Origin: Bimastos eiseni
Taxonomy: Eukaryota; Annelida; Clitellata; Crassiclitellata; Lumbricidae
Assembly: GCA_959347315.1 (NCBI GenBank)
Contig: OY365814.1
Location: 35,404,921-35,468,920, forward strand
Length of the DNA: 64,000 nt
Reading direction: 5' to 3'
Part shown: in pieces, positions 60,301 to 64,000 of the stretch
Layout: each line of letters begins with the position of its first letter
Numbering within the stretch: the first letter of the stretch is position 1
Program-made: the position numbers and the translations under genes
Notes under the pieces: model-generated
Databases searched by the model: none
The model's input: the letters and a program-made list of their open reading frames with translations, nothing else
What the model was told of the DNA's origin: nothing

Positions 60301-62592
60301 TTAGGTCAGGTGTTGTCTGGTGGTGTAGTCTGGTGGTCGGTTGATCCCGTGAGGTTGGTACGTCATCAATTCTTGTCGCCATTGTTGTTGTAGATCCAGG
60401 AGGCGGTACGGCAGAGAGGACGGTTGGTACCTAAAAAGAACCATTTCCAGTGCAGCAACGGTGACTATCGGCATAATTGTAATGTTTTTTAGTGAGTGGT
60501 TGTTTGAATTGAAGTGGTTTGATAATGGGTTATTATGCTTATTTGTGATATTGTGGATATGTTCTAATAGGCCTTCTACTACTTTACCTTGTGTATGGTC
60601 TATATATTGTTTGTTGCAGGCGCTACAAGTAATTAAGTAGATTGTATTTGTGCTTTGGCAGTCTAGTTGCTTGATTATGGTGTATTTGCGGCGTGTGTAT
60701 GTGCTTGAGTATGTTTTGGAGACTGTAATGTATGGGCATGACTGACAGTTAGGTATGTTACACTTGTTTGAGCCTATGTTCGTATTTTGTTTTGGTTTTA
60801 TGGGCCTATTTCTACGTGGAGCAAGTAATTCTTTTAGGTTCCTATTTCTAGAGTAGGCTGGTATTATTCGGTAATGTTTTAGTGTATTGTCTTGCATGAG
60901 GAGTTTTTTCCATTCATAGAATATTCGCATAGATAGTGGATTGTATGGTATGACTACTGGGAGGAGGTTGTTATCAGTTTTTTTAGTTTTAAGATTCTTT
61001 TCACGTCTGGTCCATATGTTGTTTTTAGTTTCCCTTAGCAGTCTTTTGCTATATCCCCTGTGTATTAAACTGTCAAATAGTGTTTTACATGAGTAGTCGA
61101 AGTCCGTTTTATATGAGGATAGTCTTTTAAATCTTAAAATTTGCGATTTCAGGATGCCAGTGAATGTGTGTTTAGGATGAAATGATGAACTGTGCAGTAA
61201 TTGGTGTGTGTCTGTCTGTTTAAAATAAACTCTTGTCTGCAGTGTAGTCCTGTCCTGGTCTGTGTTTTTAAAGATTGTTGTGTCAAGGAAGTTAATTTCA
61301 GTGTCATTGTATGTTAAGGTTATTGTAATGTCAGGGATTAAAGAATTTAGAAATGCTTCATATTGTTTTAGCTCCTCCACAGTGCCAGGCCATACAAAGA
61401 AGATATCATCAAGAAAACGGAAGAAGTCAAGTGGGTGAATGTGGAAGGCCTCCATTGCTTTTTTGTCAAATTCTACCAGGTACATGTTTGCTAAGTTAGG
61501 TGCAAAGGTTTTTCCCATAGCTGTCCCAAAAATTTGTAGGAAGAGTTTGTTGCAGAAGGAGAAGTCGTTATTTTTCATTGCTATTTCTAAGAGTTCTAAG
61601 AGTTCGGCGTCTGGTCTATTAGCTTTTGGATTTTTATGGAAGAATTCTTTTACAGTAGTGATAGTTCTATCTATGTTCATATTTGTGTATAGTGCTGTGA
61701 CATCGCCTGTGACTAAGATATAGTGTGGTTTTATTGTAATGTTTTTGATTCTGTTTATAAAGTCATAGGTGTCCTTAATGTATGATGGATGTTTATTGGC
61801 GAGGGGTTTGAGGTAGGAGTCAATATATTCACTTATTCGCCTAGATTCTGTCGCGCAATCTCCTACTATAGGACGTCCTTCCGGCATATCCGGTAGTGTC
61901 CATTTATTTATATGTTTATGAATTTTAGGTAGGAGGTAGAATTTACGTTCTTTATCTGTAGGTTTGGCGCTGAGGTACGAATATTGTTCTCGGCTAATGT
62001 GCTTAGATTTACGTAGCCTATTTAAGATTTCATTTATCCTAGGTATAGTTTCATTCTTAAGAGGCGTTTCAATGATTTTGTAATACTTAGTGTTATCTAA
62101 TTGTCTACTTGCTTCTATGTTATATGATTGTTTGTCTAGGACGCATACCATTCCCCCTTTGTCCGCTGGTTTGATTATTATATTTTCATTATTGCGTAAT
62201 CTATGTATTGCTTTTTGTTGATTTTTAGTCAGATTATTAGTCTTATTTCTAAAGGTGTAGGTGTCATTAACTAATGGATATTCATGTAGTATGCTTTCTG
62301 TGGTTTCTTTTAGCTTATCAATTAATTCTAGGGTGTTTTCAGATAAATGTTCATCTTTAGGGATCCAAGTGCTAGGTTCTGTGAAGTTCCTTTTAGTTTT
62401 TCTTGTTTGACTATCATTTTGGCTTGAATCATGATTTTTAAAATAATCTCTTAATTTGATTGATCTGGTTAATTTGTTCAAACTGGTTTCGATGTCTTTA
62501 AAGTAGAGTTTGTTGGTGGTGGGTATGAAGCCTAGTCCTAGATCAAGGAGGCTCGTATCCTCCAGGCTTAAGGGTTGTTTTGAGAGGTTCAT
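60301..62592 (-). CDS. PLE ORF2 reverse transcriptase (unit 3)
   Basis: Protein identical to units 1 and 2. Confidence 0.92.
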   Translation of the reverse strand: MNLSKQPLSLEDTSLLDLGLGFIPTTNKLYFKDIETSLNKLTRSIKLRDYFKNHDSSQNDSQTRKTKRNFTEPSTWIPKDEHLSENTLELIDKLKETTESILHEYPLVNDTYTFRNKTNNLTKNQQKAIHRLRNNENIIIKPADKGGMVCVLDKQSYNIEASRQLDNTKYYKIIETPLKNETIPRINEILNRLRKSKHISREQYSYLSAKPTDKERKFYLLPKIHKHINKWTLPDMPEGRPIVGDCATESRRISEYIDSYLKPLANKHPSYIKDTYDFINRIKNITIKPHYILVTGDVTALYTNMNIDRTITTVKEFFHKNPKANRPDAELLELLEIAMKNNDFSFCNKLFLQIFGTAMGKTFAPNLANMYLVEFDKKAMEAFHIHPLDFFRFLDDIFFVWPGTVEELKQYEAFLNSLIPDITITLTYNDTEINFLDTTIFKNTDQDRTTLQTRVYFKQTDTHQLLHSSSFHPKHTFTGILKSQILRFKRLSSYKTDFDYSCKTLFDSLIHRGYSKRLLRETKNNIWTRREKNLKTKKTDNNLLPVVIPYNPLSMRIFYEWKKLLMQDNTLKHYRIIPAYSRNRNLKELLAPRRNRPIKPKQNTNIGSNKCNIPNCQSCPYITVSKTYSSTYTRRKYTIIKQLDCQSTNTIYLITCSACNKQYIDHTQGKVVEGLLEHIHNITNKHNNPLSNHFNSNNHSLKNITIMPIVTVAALEMVLFRYQPSSLPYRLLDLQQQWRQELMTYQPHGINRPPDYTTRQHLT

Positions 62593-62651
62593 AGTGTATT
62601 TTGAGAGAGTGTGTGTGTGAGAGTTATTTTCTGTATTTTGAATTGTGTTTT

Positions 62652-64000
62652 TTAGTTTTTTGTCATGCTTTGGATGGTGCGTACTATTTTACCTAGAATT
62701 TGTTGTTGTGTTGGTTGTGTGTAGTGCAACATGTCTGGGTCAGTCCTAACCGCCTCCGAGGGTATGGGTGGTATGTATGTGGCCGTAGTTAGGTGTTTGA
62801 TACCGTTGTTGATTGCTGTGATGTTGTTATGGTGTTGTAGAGAGAAGTTCGGGCTGGTTGAGACCCCCACTGTGAGAACCACCTTCGCCTTCATGTGGGC
62901 CGTTATCAAGCGTACCTTCAGGGCCTCCAGTGGTCGGGTCAGAGAAAAATCGTCCCTATGGTTGATGCCCAGGGCGAAGATGAGGTGCTCAAGTTGATGG
63001 TCGGGGAGTGCATGTTGGAGATGTGCAACGTTATAGAAGTTGCCCCCGGACAGGCTTACCAGTTGGAAACCCTCAGGGAGGTCGGTGCCCGTGATGTGCT
63101 TGAAGTTGGAGTCCGCAATGATGAGATGCCGCGTGTCTGCCCTAAGCTGAACCCTCCATTGATCCCTATTGAACCCGCGCAGGTAGGAGAACCGTGGAGG
63201 GGGAGAGAGGGTGGGATTCGGCTGGGGTGGAGATGTGGGTCTCTGAAGGGGTGCCGTAGTAATAGTAGTTTTTGCCAGGGCGGCTGGTTCAGAAGATGCA
63301 ATGGACCTGGTGGTCAGGCGTCTAGTGCGTTGAGGAATAGGGTTAGGGTTAGTTGTAGGGTTAGTAAGTTCAGTAGAGGTTCCAGTCAGAGTAATGAGAG
63401 AGTGTGAGGTAAGAGAGCGTTCAGGAAGTAGTTGAGTAGGTGTAGGAAGTTTAGGGTTAGTGGTAGGGTTAGTAGGTACAGTAAGAGTAGGATGAGGGTG
63501 AGTAGATGTAGAAGGTTTAGGGTTAGTAGTAGGGTTAGTAGGTGAAGTCGAAGGCGTGAAGGAGGGTGTAGGAAGTTTAGGGTTAGTGGTAGGGTTCGTA
63601 GGTACAGTAAGAGTAGGATGAGGGTGAGTAGATGTAGAAGGTTTAGGGTTAGTAGTAGGGTTAGTAGGTGAAGTCGAAGGTGTGAAGGAGAGTGTAGGAG
63701 CAGTGGTGAGTTTGGAAGATTTAGGAAGTTTCCTTACCGGAGAAGGAGTGTTATCAGAGTCAGAATCAGAGTCACCAGCAAGTTCAGCAAGGATGTAAAT
63801 GGTAGGAGAGTCAGAGGAAGTATTGTCAGAATTAGGAAGGTCAGGTGAGATGTCAGAAAGATTGAGAGAGCCAGGACAGAAGCGGTTGTGTGTGGGGATT
63901 GGTTCGGGTGAGGTGCTGATGCAAACTTTCTTGCAAGGGTTGGTCACCTTACGGAATCCTTGAGGATCCGTCCCCTTACCTTTACCTGCCCTACTCCCTA
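62652..64000 (-). CDS. PLE ORF1, SGNH-like (unit 3, partial)
   Basis: Open from the window edge to the stop at 62652. Residues corresponding to about 371-819 of unit 1, including the SGNH-like domain and the A AAA AAC TAA end. The upstream start is outside the window; the ATG at 63947 is internal. Confidence 0.85.
   Translation of the reverse strand, partial: GSRAGKGKGTDPQGFRKVTNPCKKVCISTSPEPIPTHNRFCPGSLNLSDISPDLPNSDNTSSDSPTIYILAELAGDSDSDSDNTPSPVRKLPKSSKLTTAPTLSFTPSTSPTNPTTNPKPSTSTHPHPTLTVPTNPTTNPKLPTPSFTPSTSPTNPTTNPKPSTSTHPHPTLTVPTNPTTNPKLPTPTQLLPERSLTSHSLITLTGTSTELTNPTTNPNPIPQRTRRLTTRSIASSEPAALAKTTITTAPLQRPTSPPQPNPTLSPPPRFSYLRGFNRDQWRVQLRADTRHLIIADSNFKHITGTDLPEGFQLVSLSGGNFYNVAHLQHALPDHQLEHLIFALGINHRDDFSLTRPLEALKVRLITAHMKAKVVLTVGVSTSPNFSLQHHNNITAINNGIKHLTTATYIPPIPSEAVRTDPDMLHYTQPTQQQILGKIVRTIQSMTKN

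Larger units (their letters stand above)
60099..64000 (-). mobile_element. Penelope-like element, tandem unit 3 (cut by window edge)
   Basis: Starts with the same GGTTTAGG|TTATGTATC junction. All of ORF2 and the C-terminal part of ORF1 are present; the rest lies outside the window. Whether the array continues is unknown. Confidence 0.92.

Noticed and set aside
1..64000. CRISPR arrays, bacterial operons, ribosome binding sites
   Set aside because: The regular repeats are telomeric or satellite; gene structure is intron-containing and eukaryotic.

Overview
The window is metazoan nuclear DNA. It has a multi-exon Cys-loop receptor gene with GT-AG introns (one GC-AG), abundant mini- and microsatellites, decayed LINE, LTR and DNA transposons, and vertebrate/lophotrochozoan-type TTAGGG telomeric DNA. 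The repeat content and the CARD/NHL-type exons suggest a marine invertebrate; I cannot name the species.

Layout. (1) 1-19.3 kb: ordinary genic DNA with a complete six-exon nicotinic acetylcholine receptor alpha-type subunit (4733-15576, + strand, 559 aa predicted), a mariner-like relic in its last intron, and a decayed Gypsy polymerase at 18.4-19.3 kb. (2) 19.34-32.5 kb: a mosaic of Penelope-like retroelements (PLEs) separated by TTAGGG arrays. From 19.4 to 31.2 kb every element lies on the minus strand, with its 3' end abutting the 3' end of a G-rich (+) TTAGGG array. Most are 5'-truncated and capped again by TTAGGG. At about 31.23 kb the polarity flips: the next element is on the + strand and ends in CCCTAA repeats at 32.5 kb. 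(3) 32.5-45.48 kb: genic DNA with minus-strand exons of F-box-like, CARD and NHL/beta-propeller type, plus CR1-like and other LINE debris and MITEs. (4) 45.48-64 kb: a second telomeric block made of a short TTAGGG array, a 1,629-bp non-autonomous element, a 5'-truncated second copy of it, about 117 perfect TTAGGG repeats, then three head-to-tail, apparently identical 5,799-bp PLEs, the third cut by the window edge.

The PLEs are the main interest. Each complete one has ORF1, with a conserved helical region and an SGNH-hydrolase-like domain, followed by ORF2, a PLE reverse transcriptase. In two diverged families ORF1 ends in A AAA AAC TAA and ORF2 lies open in the -1 frame. In one family ORF2 has no nearby AUG, so a programmed -1 frameshift giving an ORF1-RT fusion is likely. 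One family (25.6-29.9 kb, with relatives at 22.7 and 23.8 kb) lacks the GIY-YIG endonuclease. The intact tandem family keeps the fold but has replaced its key residues. Both kinds sit on telomeric repeats in the polarity expected if the chromosome-end G-strand primes reverse transcription. Shared 3' motifs, a 3' hairpin, inverted terminal sequences, hammerhead-like motifs upstream of ORF1 and a non-autonomous relative complete a picture of a telomere-addition retroelement system resembling, but not identical to, the known telomeric PLEs.
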